Source: Cokeromyces recurvatus | Lineage: Eukaryota > Mucoromycota > Mucoromycetes > Mucorales > Mucoraceae | NCBI RefSeq assembly: GCF_025118155.1 | Contig: NW_026251389.1 | Span: 1,302,001-1,366,000, forward strand | DNA: 64,000 bases | Direction: 5' to 3' | In this document: in pieces, positions 13,698-26,217 of the stretch | Layout of the letters: each line of letters begins with the position of its first letter | Numbering within the stretch: the first letter of the stretch is position 1 | The notes under the pieces: generated by a model | Databases searched by the model: none | The model's input: only the letters and a program-made list of their open reading frames with translations | Told to the model about the DNA's origin: nothing | Made by a program: the position numbers and the translations under genes

Positions 13698-15862
13698 TTA
13701 AAGCTCGCTGGTTGAACGTACGCTCCAGATAGTACCAAAAATAGCCATAAAAATGGCGATAAACAAGATAAATAAATTCAAAATAGTTTCAGTTAGAGAT
13801 AATGTTGCCCTAAATAACTTTAAATGACAGATAATTGGAAATATAATTGATATTGAGAAACTAAAGAAAGCACCTAATAATGACTAGTAGAGTAGAAATA
13901 ATATAATTAATATACTGAGCTTTTTTTTTTTTTTTTTTTTTTTGTTGTATAAAATTTTACCATGACTCTATCAAATCCAGGAAAGAGAAGAGCAATATAA
14001 ACTAAAATCATGGTAACAAGTAATCTTCCGGATATCATGAATGCCTTTTTCTTCCATTCATCATTGGTTTCATACTTGGCAAAGAACCATAATTCCCAGC
14101 TAAGATTTAAAGGTTGCATCATTAAACCATATTTTGCAATAGGTGTCAAGACTAATAACCAAATAGCAAAATGATTCAAGGCTTGACTATATTCTTTTAC
14201 AAGTATCAAATTTTGTGTAATCTTTTAATATGCATAAGGAATAAAGATTATATGTGTATCCTTCATTTCTTTCATTTATTTTTTATTTTATTTTATTTTA
14301 TTTTTTTTTTTTTTTTTACCTCTTGAAGTACTTCTTGTCCAAACATTAAATAACCTATGGTAGCCATAGCAAGATAAATGGCAGCTGTTATTTGATATGT
14401 TATATCAACCAGCTTGTTATACTGTTTCGGATTTTTCATATCGCGATAAATGGATGGAAACACCGCATGACCTGCAAAGCCTGACATAATCAATCCAAAA
14501 CTCAGGGGTAATTGAGAAAGATCATTTGGAATAAGTTCTGTATCCTGTAGCCATAACAACGACATCATGAGTATAAGATGGTGTATATATATATATTTAT
14601 ATATTATTTAGAATTACCATAGGTTCATAAAGACTACCAGGTTTATTGAACTTGGTTAATCCATCATAAAGTACAATAAAAACAAGTGAGATACAACCAA
14701 TGATACCTATTAAACTTGTATAAGCCAGTTTTTTAATAGGTAAAAAGATGGTCGGTGTCAAGATACAAAGTGAAATAAGTCTTGTATTGATAATATCTAA
14801 ATCAGGAAATAAAGATTGAATACCATCACCTAACAAGACGATCATTGCCACACTATGTATATATTTATCAGATTCATTCGATTTATACATATATACATCT
14901 TTTTTTCTTTTCTTTCTCTTTTGAATACAATACCCTATCGTAATTAATTCAACAATAAATATAAGACTAATCCATCGTCTTCCTCTTTCTTGAAATGCAA
15001 TCAAACCCATATCACTATAGGTGGTGCCCCTGATATTATTAGGATATGAACCATGACCATTAGCAGTAGTCAGACATTTAATAATGATTTTGGCAGTATA
15101 ATTGGTTGACAAACAACAAAATATGAAAATAAAAGATCCATAGAACCAACCTGCCAAACGCATTGAAAGCGGGAAAGCCAAGATGCCAACACCTACTAAT
15201 ACGTTAACAGCATTGAAGATGGATTGAAGAAAGTCACTTTTGTTACAATACATATTTGTTTCATCTTCTGATTTTGATGCAAGAAGAATAGAACTCATGG
15301 TAGTTAATCTTGAAAGAGGTAATTCAGTATGATTTGTATTTGTACGATGGGTATATAACTTGTCTTCTTCTAAATAAGATTCTCTAATATAATAATAAAG
15401 GTATCAGTTTATTTATTTATCTATCTATCTATCTATCTATTTATATATAACCTAGTCTTTGATTCAAATAATAGGGCTTGTTCTTCTTCTTCTTCTTTAT
15501 CTTCATAGTCTAATGATCATTGCAATAAATATATCTAATCTATTCCTAATACATGATACATGTAACTTTTTTTTTATACCTTGCTGATGTATTGAAATAG
15601 TATCAGCTACATATAAAATAGATGCACGCGAGTAAGATCCAGCAAAATTTTGTATAGATGTTCTTATAGATTGTGGACGAGAAATAGGAGTCCCCTGAGC
15701 TGAATAAAAGAATTCATCACTGCCATCTTCTCTACCTCCTTCTTCTACTTCTCTTCTATGAGAGTGGGACGTTGTTGTTGATGATGATGATATGAGTGGT
15801 GTATTTAATGTAGTTGAGCCATAAATATGTGAAGGATGAGTGTTATTAGGTACTCTAAACAT
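13698..15862 (-). CDS. AVT1-like vacuolar amino acid transporter (Aa_trans/AAAP family)
   Basis: Seven exons (15580-15862, 15452-15509, 14934-15383, 14618-14852, 14320-14544, 13961-14221, 13698-13883) give 565 residues. The first ~165 residues are hydrophilic and Ser/Thr/Glu-rich, as in the cytosolic N-terminus of AVT1-type transporters. The hydrophobic core starts with SIFNAVNVLVGVGILAFPL and contains LSFGLIMSGFAGHAVFPSIYRDM, a hallmark of the vacuolar AVT/SLC32-like branch. The C-terminal LLGAFFSFSISIIFPIICHL also fits. About ten to eleven membrane segments are visible. Family members move neutral amino acids across the vacuolar membrane using the proton gradient; substrate and direction cannot be read from sequence. 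An internal ATG at 15298 starts a shorter frame, but upstream exons join to it without a stop. Confidence 0.9.
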
Positions 15863-17120
15863 ATTAAATAAATAGACAAAGACAGTATATATCAAAGGAA
15901 ATTTATCTGGATTAAACTACATGCTATTTATATGAATATGTATGTATTTATTTATTATTGTTTGTTTATTTAGTTATGAAACATAAAGTGTATTAGGTTG
16001 TTATTGTTGTATTTTGTATGCACACAGACTTTTTTTCATGAAAGAATGGTGCTGCGTTTTAATTTTTTTTTTTTCTTTCTTTCTTACCTTTCTTACCTTT
16101 CTCACAATAATGTAAATACAAATTATTTGTTATTATTAGCAGGTACAAATTAGATTAATTGAATGCAGTATTCTATTGATTGATTGCATTTTTACCAAAT
16201 TTATCAAAGTCGCATGTTGAAATAAGCATACTTTATCAAACAAAAATGGCGTTTTTTTTTTCTTTGCTTACACCATGAGTCTCGATGATTCCGTCCATTA
16301 TTATATGCTCTCTGTACTGATTTTCTTATTTCTAAAAAAAAATAAAAAATAAAAAAAATGAAATGTTTGTTAATTTAGACCAGTTTGTAACCTGCGGTTA
16401 TGGATGATAATCAAGCAGTTGGAGACCTATTCTTGTTGAGTTTCTATTTTTGGAATGGATGAATAATTGTTCATAGATCTCTTGTTGCTGCGTGTCCATG
16501 GATACGTCAAGCTTTTGATCATTTATGGTTGGGCGTTAGCAATTTGTATTGTGTTAACTGTATAGTTTTTTTTTCAAACTTTTGAGGATAGACGATGTGT
16601 TGATCTCTCTGTCCATCGTCCATTCTTCATAATAGTTAATTTGCTAATTTCTAGCTTGTAATGTTTTGATGTTTATTACCTTGTAGAATTGTCTAAAAGG
16701 AAAAAAAACAATTTCCAATAATAATTCTTCATCTTCTTTTACCCTCTGTATTAGTTTCTTGTTCCTTATTTCTGATGAAAATGTTGGCATAGTTCAAAGT
16801 CTGACTTCTTTTTTTTGTATATACTCCGAATGCATGTATTGTTTTGACCAATCATAGTTATTCCACGATATGTCAGTTTCGAAAGGCAAAGGGAAGAAAA
16901 TGACAAACAAAAAAAAATCATTTCATTATATTGAAGAAGGGAAATAAAGCGTGGCTTAGAGAGCATCTATTATATCTTTAATCTTTGTTTTGATAACATC
17001 GGTATATTAATTTTTTTTCTTTTCTTTTTTCTTTTTGAATGGATAGTTCCTTTTATCTTTTTTTTTTTAGCAGTAAAATATCAAAATGCAGAAAAAAAAA
17101 TAATACATAATAGGCATATA

Positions 17121-17128
17121 TGACGTAA
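17121..17128. promoter_or_regulatory. TGACGTAA, ATF/CREB-type half-site upstream of the bZIP gene
   Basis: The sequence ATGACGTAAT lies about 490 bp upstream of the ATG of an Atf1-like gene. TGACGT is the core bound by this bZIP family, so autoregulation is conceivable. One site by sequence alone is weak evidence. Confidence 0.3.
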
Positions 17129-17583
17129 TGATGATCATGGATAAATCTTATTTTTTTGGCTTTTCTTTTTTTTTTTATATTATTATTCTTTTCTTCTTCT
17201 TTTACTACTATTAATTGAACCTTTTAATACATCTATATCAGTTTCTCGATATTTAAAAATTCTATAGCAAGACATTTTAAATAATTCAAATTCCTTTTTC
17301 CCTACGGTTTTAAATTAAATAAGGGAGCTTTTTGAACGACAAAAAAATAAAAAAAAATAAAAAATAAGAAAAAATAAAATAAAATAAAAATAATAATAAA
17401 AGGTATAATATTATATATACACAAAAAAAAGGATAAAGGAATAAGACTAAAAATGACATATGATTTCTTTATTAGCCTTTAGATATATATATACTTTGTT
17501 ATAATCGGTAAGCATTTTCCCTTTCTTTTTTCTTAAATAAAAAAAAAAAAAAATAAAAATAAAAAAAAGGTCATTTATGTGAT

Positions 17584-17610
17584 ATGATGATAGACAGCTG
17601 GTGTCAGTAA
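17584..17610 (+). promoter_or_regulatory. Upstream ORF (8 codons) just before the bZIP start
   Basis: Two adjacent ATGs open a frame MMIDSWCQ that stops at 17608-17610, nine bases before the bZIP ATG. A second short frame, MTYDFFISL, lies at 17453-17482. If the transcript starts upstream of these, both would sit in the leader, an arrangement known to control translation of several stress bZIP genes. Transcript start is unknown. Confidence 0.35.
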
Positions 17611-17619
17611 AAAAAAAAA

Positions 17620-19037
17620 ATGAACAATAGAAGAAAATCAATTGATAAATCACAAGTTGTTGAAAACCAAGCAGCATCAACACAACATTCAGAAGGTAAC
17701 AACAACTTAATCTTTATTTTATTTATTTTTATTTTTTTTTCAACTAAAAATTAAAAAAAAAAAAAAATATAGCACCCATGGCTGTATTACCTTTAATTTC
17801 AAGCGCTAAATTGGATCAAGAACCAAATCCATTTGAACAAAGTTTCTCGGGTGCAGCAGTTATAGATGATAAAGAAAAATTAAAATTACCTCCAGTTGCC
17901 TCTATTACAAGTCCTTCTCATTTAAAGAATACGACAACAACGGCCTCTGCTGTTACTGCTGCTGCTGCTACTACTACTACTACTACAGATAATATGATAG
18001 GTGGTGGTATTTTACCCAAAGAAGTAGCAAATCAATTTACATGGGATACACTTCGAACAGGCCCATTATCACCTTCAATGCTTCAAGGTCCCGCTAACCC
18101 CAACGAATACTATTCTTCAGTGATGATGCCACCCAATAATACAAATAAATTATATAATACAAATAATCGAACTCATCTTATGAATCACACTTATCCTATT
18201 AAAATGGAAGCATCGTCTCAAGAAATATTTATGCATCAACAGCAACAAATTTCAAGTCGAAAACGTTCTGCTACTTCTCAAACAGATGATGAAAATCATT
18301 CAATAGATAGTAATGAATCCTATAAAAAATTAAATACCACAAGTCGACGTTCTTCTGCTATGACTCAAGATTCAATAGATGACGATACAAAGTCCATGAC
18401 TACTAGATCAAAGCGAAGATCAAAATCTGCAAGTAAAGATGATGATGATGAAAAACGAAAGAACTTTTTAGAAAGAAATCGAATTGGTAATGCAACCTAT
18501 TCTCTAAAGCTTCTTCATCATCATAGCTTACTCTTTTTTTTCTTTTTTCGTTTAGCTGCATTAAAATGTCGTCAAAGAAAGAAGCAATGGTTAAATAATC
18601 TTCAAGCTAAAGTTGAATTCTTGACAAATGATAACGAACGTCTTCAATTACAATCAGAATCATTAAAAGAAGAAATTGTAAATTTAAAAACATTATTATT
18701 AGCACATAAAGAATGTCCTATTGCTCAATCTAATGGATTTCATCCTAATTCAATACAAAAGACGGCAACAATGCCTTCCATACTATCAGCACAACAAATG
18801 ATAAGACAACAACAAGGAAATACAGCTATACCAAATACAAATAGTATGCTCTTTTCTTCATCTTCTACAAGCTTTATGGATAACAATTCTACAACGAGAT
18901 CTAATTCTTCTATTGTACCTAATGCTCCTTATCATCGTTCGAGTATTACTTTACCCATTCAACAAGCTTCTGCATCCACTTTATCCAATCAACCAGGTAT
19001 GGTAGCAGGTGCTTCATCAGGTGTATTAAGATTTTAA
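17620..19037 (+). CDS. atf1: Atf1-like bZIP stress transcription factor
   Basis: Three exons (17620-17695, 17773-18486, 18556-19037) encode 423 residues. Fungal Atf1 hallmarks are present: EPNPFEQSF (42-50), LPPVASITSP (64-73) and FTWDTLRTGPLSPSMLQGPA (114-133). The basic region NRIAALKCR (261-269) has the ATF/CREB pattern N-x2-AA-x2-CR and is followed by RQRKKQW and a leucine zipper (LQAKVEFL, LQLQSESL, IVNLKTLL). In other fungi Atf1 acts downstream of stress MAP kinases and binds TGACGT-type sites as a dimer. The last intron (18487-18555) splits the basic region between NRI and AALKC; the unspliced frame is open, so an automated caller would retain an intron-encoded insert. Asn/Ser/Thr/Gln-rich linkers occupy the rest. 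Confidence 0.88.
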
Positions 19038-20342
19038 ATTTCCTTCACTACACACACACGCATACGCACACATTCTCACTCTCACTCTCACTCTCACTCT
19101 CTTTTTTTTTTTTCTTTTTCCTCCCCTTCTTTATATATAGTATATTATATTATGTAGCAGTAGTATCAATAATATTAAAAAAAAAATCCCATGTATTTAA
19201 AGTATGAATATAGTAAACAATAATGGATTTTAAACTTTATATTATATTATGATAGTCTTTGAACAAACTAATACCCAGTTCCAATTTTTTTTTACTAATA
19301 ATAATACTACTAGCACTTGTTAAGAGAAAAAGGGCCTCATCAACTTTGTCCCTTCTTCAATAAATGCTAATCCATTAAATAAAGAGATTACTTTTATCAG
19401 CAACAGAAAGTTAATTTAAAATAAGAAGGTAGAGAATGCTTTGCTTGAAACGCTACTTTCCTTAAAATCTTGAAACACTTTAACTTGCACAAATAAAATA
19501 GATTCATTTAAAAAAAGATATCATATTCACTTTAAAGGTGAGCTCCTTTTCTTTCTTTGTCAACAGTTATTAAAAGACTAGAATCCTTCATTTCATATGC
19601 GCTTGTATTCATTCTTTTTATAAAAAAAAAAGTAAATAATCCTTAAAGGCTTTAAAAACTGTCTAATGATGATGTGTTACCTGACAAAACTGCCGAAAAG
19701 GTAATTCAGTGTTGACACGTCTGCGGTAATCACAAGGCCAGTTTATTATTATTTCAATGCATATAAGAAAGAATGATACTAATTTTACTTTGCCTGTATT
19801 TATATAATTATTTTGCCTCCCATCTTGTAAGTCTCTTTGATAAAGAAAATAAATCACATGGACATAAACTAGACAGATCTTTCTTTTTTTTCATGTTGTA
19901 GATGATACGCTGTTAGTTGAAGTATATCGACATACTTTCTTTCTGCAGATATTTTCTATTGTGTTTCAGAGCATTGTTTGCTGAATAGAAGATTTCAATA
20001 ATACAGCACATTTATTGTAGCTGACATCATAATAAAATAAAAAAAAAGGGGGGATAGTAGGTAGCAATAACCTCGAGAATATCCCCTCTCAAGTTATAAG
20101 AGCGTTCATGATACATAAAAAAGGACTCAGAATAATGGATTTGCCATTTATTCTCAAATTCTAAATGTAAATAAAATACAATACAGTACAATGCAATACA
20201 ACACAATCCATAAACTACAAGAAAACTCCCTCCCCCCTTCCTCAATATGTGTCTTTTCTTTTCTTTTTATTTGTGCTTTCTGTACAAATTGAATCCTATA
20301 TATTTACAAAGAAAGGAAAAAAAAAAGAAAAAAAACCAACAA
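19038..20342. other. Convergent intergenic region, bZIP 3' flank to PHF5A 3' flank
   Basis: AT-rich 3' flanks of two convergent genes, with a (CTCACT)n microsatellite near 19074-19101. A 64-codon minus ORF (19663-19857) has no recognisable feature. No RNA gene is seen. Confidence 0.6.
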
Positions 20343-20823
20343 TTATCTTTTTTTGAATCCGAATTTTTTCCGTTCATAAAACAAGTCAGTTTTAGAAGAA
20401 CCCAAGTTGATGATCTTTGGACAACCTTCACGATCCTTTTCTAATCGCGTACAGCCTACACAATAATAGGCATCTGATACTCCTGGTCCTCCACAAACAA
20501 CACAACGACCTTGAAAAGAACCTAAAAGGAATGACAAAAATCATTAGTCCTTTTGAAAAAAAAAAATAATAATAAAAAGAAATTCAATTACTTACCAAAA
20601 TTACATTCATCACAAATACGAACAATAGTTGCTGGACGAACGTAGGAATCGCAAATAACACAACGACCATCACATTTCTCGCACTATTCAATAATAATAA
20701 TTAGTTAACCGGTTTCTCTCATTCTTTTTTTTTCGCCTAATTTATAAAATATTTTACAAGTCGCCCAATAGCAATGCCTGGTTGTTTACGGCAAAAGATC
20801 AAATCAGGATGATGCTTCGCCAT
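20343..20823 (-). CDS. PHF5A: PHF5A/Rds3, SF3b spliceosome subunit
   Basis: Three exons (20758-20823, 20596-20683, 20343-20521) give 110 residues, exactly the human PHF5A length. The protein is a compact, knotted zinc-binding subunit of SF3b in the U2 snRNP, where it helps form the branch-point adenosine pocket. The sequence starts [16 protein letters not shown] and carries the CxxC series [27 protein letters not shown] and CVGC, and ends in a basic GFKKR tail. It is among the most conserved eukaryotic proteins and the match is unambiguous. Small introns interrupt it after IGRL and within the CNFG loop. Confidence 0.96.
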
Positions 20824-20873
20824 TATAAATAATGTTAAAAGAAACTAAAATAAAATAAAATAATAACTGTGCA

Positions 20874-20905
<32 letters not shown>

Positions 20906-21088
20906 TAAAAAAAAATATGATTTTTAGCTGTAAAAAATTTGATTGGTAGAATTAAGTACTGTATTCATTATTGAATGAGCAGGTCAAAAAGAAGAGAAAA
21001 AAAAAAGATTTTTAACAATTACAATATTTTTATTGTATTTTTTAAACAAAGGAGTTTTTAACCCCTTTAACAAAAGACAAGCTTTTAC

Positions 21089-21119
<31 letters not shown>

Positions 21120-23595
21120 ATAACAAATACTTTTGTATTTTTCTATAAAAAAATTAAAACAAATACTTTTGTATTTCTCTATAAAAAAGGGGGAGAGGAT
21201 TTGATTTAAACAAGACTAAACAATACCTTTCCTTTACCCAAATCGTCCGTTCTCTCTAGTGGCTCACATAAAGAAACAAAGAAGGGACGAAAACTCAATG
21301 AATAGTAACCAAGCCACACAAAGACAAATCCCTTAAGAGACCCCACTTCTTGCTAATGACAATATTGGTGGTAACAAACCAAAAAATATAAGGCTTATTT
21401 CATGGAAAAAAGCAAATACGGAATTACCCAAGTGGCAAACTATTATACTAAAGACGAGACATACATAATTGGAAAGACCAGAGAGCGATAACATTCTAAT
21501 AGCATATCAAACCGTCTAATAGATAGCCTCCCCATCTCTCTCTCCTTTCTCTTTTTTACGAAAAAAAAAAAGAAAGAAAGAGGATCCATTAGAGGCTGAT
21601 ATGCTAACAAATATGTATAAAAAGAAAAGGTTTTAGTAAGCAAGAAATTATGTTTGTTTAATGAGATACTGACCATTCAGGGTGCGTTGAAAAGAATATT
21701 TGAAAAGGAAATTACCATTTTTCTAAGGGAGGGCATGCTCAGCATATAAATATAAATAAAAAATATTAGTTTTTTTTTTTTTTTTTTTTTGTGAAATTAA
21801 ATATTTAATACGTTACTTTAAAATGCCAGACTAAAAAGCTTTGGACATGCATATTTAGGAACAGGAGTCACTAGAATGATTTGCTCATAAATAATTGTTT
21901 GTCAAGGAATTTTTTTTTATTTTGTATATTTAACAAGACACTTTTACCTTTGTTTTTCTTCTTTTGACACCACTATACCCTGATTTTCTAATTATGGTAT
22001 AATAGTTTGCGCACAATGTATCAAATGTTTTTAGTCATCACCAACAATACAGACGGTTAACAAAAAGAAGATGTCCATAGAGGGACCCATTTTTGTTTGT
22101 AGCTTATTTACTATACATTTTATTTTCGCCTTACTTCATCATTTACATCATGCAGCCCTGCTAGGAAAAAAGACGTTCAGATAAAGAGAAAATATTGTTA
22201 GCTTGCCCTCCCACACCTCTCCCCCCCCACACAAGGTGGTAGGTGAAAGTGGGAGTATTAGTTTAAGGTGCAAATAATTCTTTTTTTGTTTTTTTTGCTT
22301 GTTTTTTTTGTTATTTTTTTTGTTTTTATATGTATACATAAATATATAAAGAGAGAGAAGTATAAAGAGCAGTGGTAACGATAATGAGGACCATAGACAG
22401 GAAGCAAGCAAGCCTTATAAAGACAGACCATACAGTATAATAGCAATTATGGTACAAGCTTCTTCATTATAGTACAGAAAAAAAGAGAAGCTATTATTTT
22501 GTAAGAGAGAGAGAGAGACAGTAAACCTCAGAAAGATAGGTTATAAACCAGGGTAGTCAAAAGGACCATGTTAGCCAGTTCCACCTTTCATAGAGAAGCG
22601 ATAATACCAGATAGCATCCGTTTTTAGTCAATAGTAGTAACAGTCTTTAAGGAAAGAAAAGCATACACATACAGAATAGGAGTACACATAGTACCAGATT
22701 CAAGAAGAAGAGCAAGCAGTTTAGAACATGTATAGCAAGAGGAATTTACTTTAATAAAAGTATTATTATTATTATTTTGTATAAAGAAAAGAGAAAGAAA
22801 GAGAAAGATTTTTTTTAAAAAAAAGAAAACCCCATCAATATAAATACAAAAAATAAATAAATAAATAAATTATAAACTAAACTGTTGATAGCAATCATGC
22901 AACTGTCATCTTTCTTCCCTTCCCCTTTCTATGTGAATAAATAAAAGTTTAAATGAATATTCATGCAGATATAATAAATAAATAGGAATGTCGTTTTTTG
23001 TACACCGTGAAAGTTAATAAAAGTGAGGGAAAAAAAAAAAAAGAAAAAGATGTATTATTACATTTTTCACTTAATAATGTATACATTCCAAATAACGGCA
23101 AAAATAAGCACATAAAAATATACCCACATGTATCTGTATATATATTGTATAATGTATAGCAAAGTAGTAAAATAGGTTATGAAGAAGGGAAGCAAAGCAA
23201 AAAACAAAAACAAAAAAAAAAAAAGGAATTGAATTATGCATGCATCGTAGTACAATAATAATATATATGTATTCAACCAGACTTGAAGGAATAATAAACA
23301 TGTGTATATTTATTTATTATATTTTCTTCACCCTGTCAAAATAAACAAACAACACAGACTCAATTACTACGCCAAATGACGATTGTATGTAGTGTAACAA
23401 TAGATCCTTTCTCTCCCTTTATTTATTGTTATTATCAAAATTAAGAGAAGAAAAAAAAATACAAACTGTATATTAAGACTATAAAATGTAAATTAATATA
23501 ATATGTATAGAATATTTGATTAGGTAAGAATAATAAAAAAAAAGGGAATACATATATAAAGTATTAAATGCGTAAAAAAAAAAAAAAAAAAAAAA
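20824..23595. other. Long intergenic region, no gene recognised
   Basis: 2.8 kb upstream of PHF5A and downstream of the Zn2Cys6 gene. Holds a 29-nt A run (21089-21117), a small direct repeat, CT/GA microsatellites and scattered short ORFs of low complexity. The stretch at about 21230-22760 is less AT-biased than its surroundings and could be transcribed, but no ORF or structured RNA is recognisable. Confidence 0.5.
21123..21187. repeat. Two tandem ~30-bp copies, each with a small hairpin
   Basis: The unit ACAAATACTTTTGTATTT followed by TCTATAAAAAA occurs twice (starting about 21123 and 21159). Each copy contains the inverted repeat AAATAC-tttt-GTATTT. It could be a duplicated terminator-like or random AT hairpin. 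Confidence 0.6.
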
Positions 23596-26217
23596 TTATT
23601 GAATAAAAGGTGGTAAAGTAGGTGGTGAAGGAAGAGCAAACGGATAAAACTCATCATCTACTACACTAAGAGGTCTTCCACCACAGGCATTTCGAATATC
23701 TTGTTCCATAACATTAACAAGGTTACGTGTCATTTCAAAATCATAAAGGTAGGCCTTGGACATCTTGGATACATTAATGGATTGTTCTAGACATCGTCTT
23801 GCAAATTCTTGATATTGATCATCGTTATAATTAAGTAATTTTATATAGACCATATTAGCAAATAAGAAACCTAATAAAGGAATATTACATTCATCATGAT
23901 GTTTCACCATGATATCTAATGTTTGTGTAATGGCATAAGCTGCATCAATACAAGTATAAAGACTTTGAAGTGAAAATGGTGAAGTAGGTGCATGGTCAGT
24001 TGGGAAAAACGCTTGATACAATAAAATCTTATTAATGTTATAATAGACGTGAACACTAAGAATACAAAATCTAGCAAATTCATGAATATCGACATGATAG
24101 TATTGCTGTTGCTCATTTCCATGATAAAAGGGTTCCGGTGTACAAGCTGCCATTTGATCCAAGGCAATCGATTCAAGATCAGGATTCTTCCATTCTGCTG
24201 GTAATTTATCGTAAAAGGCTTGTAAACGGTCTTGCATTGCAAGTAAATCAGCAGAGAGTGTGGTATCATGCTTTCCTGCAGCTTGTGCTGATAATAAACG
24301 ACTCATACAATCATGTCGAAGAATTTGTAATTGAATTAGACAATACCATTCAGTATAAACGTAGTAATCAATCATTTCTTGAGGTGGTTCAATCATGTCA
24401 TCTATATCCATATAGTCTAACTTTGGTTTAGGTTGTGGAGGAGGTAGAGGGCAACTTGGATGGATTTGTCCTAGTTCTGCATATGAATTCGATACACCCT
24501 GTAATACACGATACCATGTATTAAAGTAATAAAGTCCCCATACTAAGATTCCTTCTCTTGTGTCTAATACACGACCTGAATCATAAAGACCTAATTCTTG
24601 TGCCATCGTAAATGCAATCCAATCATAAACATAAATAACTCCTGGATAGCCATTTTGATGATTACAATAGGATAATAAAAAGGCAGCTTGACAATTATCT
24701 ATCGTAGGTCTATCAAAGCATTCTGCTAACTCTTCACGTCCCTTAAGACAATAAGCCATAGAGAGTGCTTTACCCATATTGTAGTGTGGTGTCTCATGAG
24801 CAGGTCTCTTACTCCAGACATGCATTTGGAATGCATTACGAGCAGCCATAGCACAAACAGCATAGATAAGAACCTTAGACGGTCGTCTTTCAGCATCAGT
24901 GCTCTTATAACGGGCCAAAAATTCAGTTGTATCAATGATAGGTAAACGAATTGCAGAACAACAGGGTGTTCTACAATAGAGTTCTACAAGACTATCTGTT
25001 AATTCTTGATTAATATCAACAGGATAATCCTCAGGTATTGCATTTGTCGGATGAGACCATGCATTCCAAACACCAAAAGAAAACCCAGAGGAAGTGTGTA
25101 TAGAGCTTGCATCATCAATTTCAACACCTTGCGCTATTCTATGACGTTCATCATCTATCATATCTGTATCAGCTGTTTCAGGATCCCGAGGAGTGATATG
25201 CATAGTTCGTTTGAATTGGTCTACCAGTTTAGAAAGATCATTAAAAGAGTTGACATTACTTTCAACGGAGAGACCTTTATTTGTTGAAGTGATCTTCCAA
25301 GCAAAGGGAGGTAATGGTTTCTTTTTAAACGATTGATCTACACGTTGACCAAAATCACGAGTCTTTTGAGCAAAGTCCTTTGCCATTTTATCTATCGAGT
25401 CTTGCCATTGATCCATCACTTTATTCATCGTATTTAGGACCTGAGAGACATGATTCGCTTTGGGTTCTGTTTTCGTATAAATACATTCAAAATTATTATT
25501 TGCACATCGACTACAACTCGGTAAGGTAAGATCGCATTGTTGTAAGTCTTTATAACATTTGTTACATGGATAAACAGAAAAAGAGCTTGTAGAGACTACG
25601 GGAGGAGTTGTTTTGCTTTTTGTGATTGTAGAATGACTTGTAGTTGATCTCGCATCATCATCTATCAGAAGGTCGGGATTATTTGAACGTACGGACATGG
25701 AAGTAGAGTTTGTTATATAAAGAGAGGGTGAATTGTCAAAGTCGGCAGGAGCTACAGTGGATCTAGGCTGAGCAAGCCTTTGTAAAGAAATTCCCTTTTT
25801 AAAATTAGTATTGTTGAGTAATCCATCATTATTATTTTCGCCTGTCTTTAAAAGCTCGCCAAATTTCTTAATACGATCACTCAAAGTCTCTGTTGCTTTT
25901 TGAAGCTTTTTTAGTGTTGGTGCTGCTTCTGGATATTGACAAGTGATGCCTCTTCTTTTACAGCGTGAACATGCAGGTTTTTCTCTATCGCATGCATGTC
26001 TATATATTGATGAAGAAAAGAAAAAAAAAAGAAATGTTATTTATAGTTATTACTAATTAGAATCAAAATCAATTATAACTACAATTATAATATATGTATA
26101 CATATATGTATACATATATAAATTAGCTTATTCTATTTGCCTGAATCCTCTGCATCTATAACAAGCCGCACCCAAGTTGTTATGATTTGATGTTGTCTTT
26201 TTTGATACATCGGCCAT
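23596..26217 (-). CDS. Fungal transcription factor with two Zn2Cys6 clusters, 826 aa
   Basis: Two exons (26141-26217, 23596-25999) give 826 residues. The first zinc cluster has C19, C22, C29, C36, C39 and C46, the exact C-x2-C-x6-C-x6-C-x2-C-x6-C spacing. It exists only if the intron 26000-26140 is removed, and that intron begins GC rather than GT (AG|GCAAAT). A second, perfectly spaced cluster lies at C171, C174, C181, C188, C191 and C198. Residues about 305-760 look like the fungal-specific middle homology region, with ELTDSLVELYCRT, FLLSYCNHQNGYPGVIYVY and EGILVWGLYYFNTWYRVLQG. Such proteins bind CGG-type DNA and regulate nutrient or stress genes; the target pathway is not readable. Single clusters are the rule, so a double one is unusual. 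Confidence 0.88.

Larger units (their letters stand above)
15863..17619. other. Divergent intergenic region between the AVT1-like and bZIP genes
   Basis: A 1.76-kb AT-rich region that must hold the promoters of both genes. It contains an ATF/CREB-like site and a short upstream ORF treated separately. A possible small spliced ORF on the minus strand (16236-16499) is too weak to annotate. Confidence 0.6.

Noticed and set aside
13487..13738. ORF of Ile/Leu repeats over the TATTAG microsatellite
   Set aside because: Repeat-encoded; it also overlaps the end of the AVT1-like gene in a different frame.
16236..16499. Possible small spliced minus-strand gene (MDTQQQEIYEQLFIHSKNRN, then a block with SVQRAYNNGRNHRDSW)
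   Set aside because: Splice sites exist, but the second block reads plausibly in two frames, the end runs into an A-rich tract and no family match is convincing.
19663..19857. 64-codon minus ORF with basic residues
   Set aside because: No motif, no splice partners and short length; chance ORF in a 3' flank.
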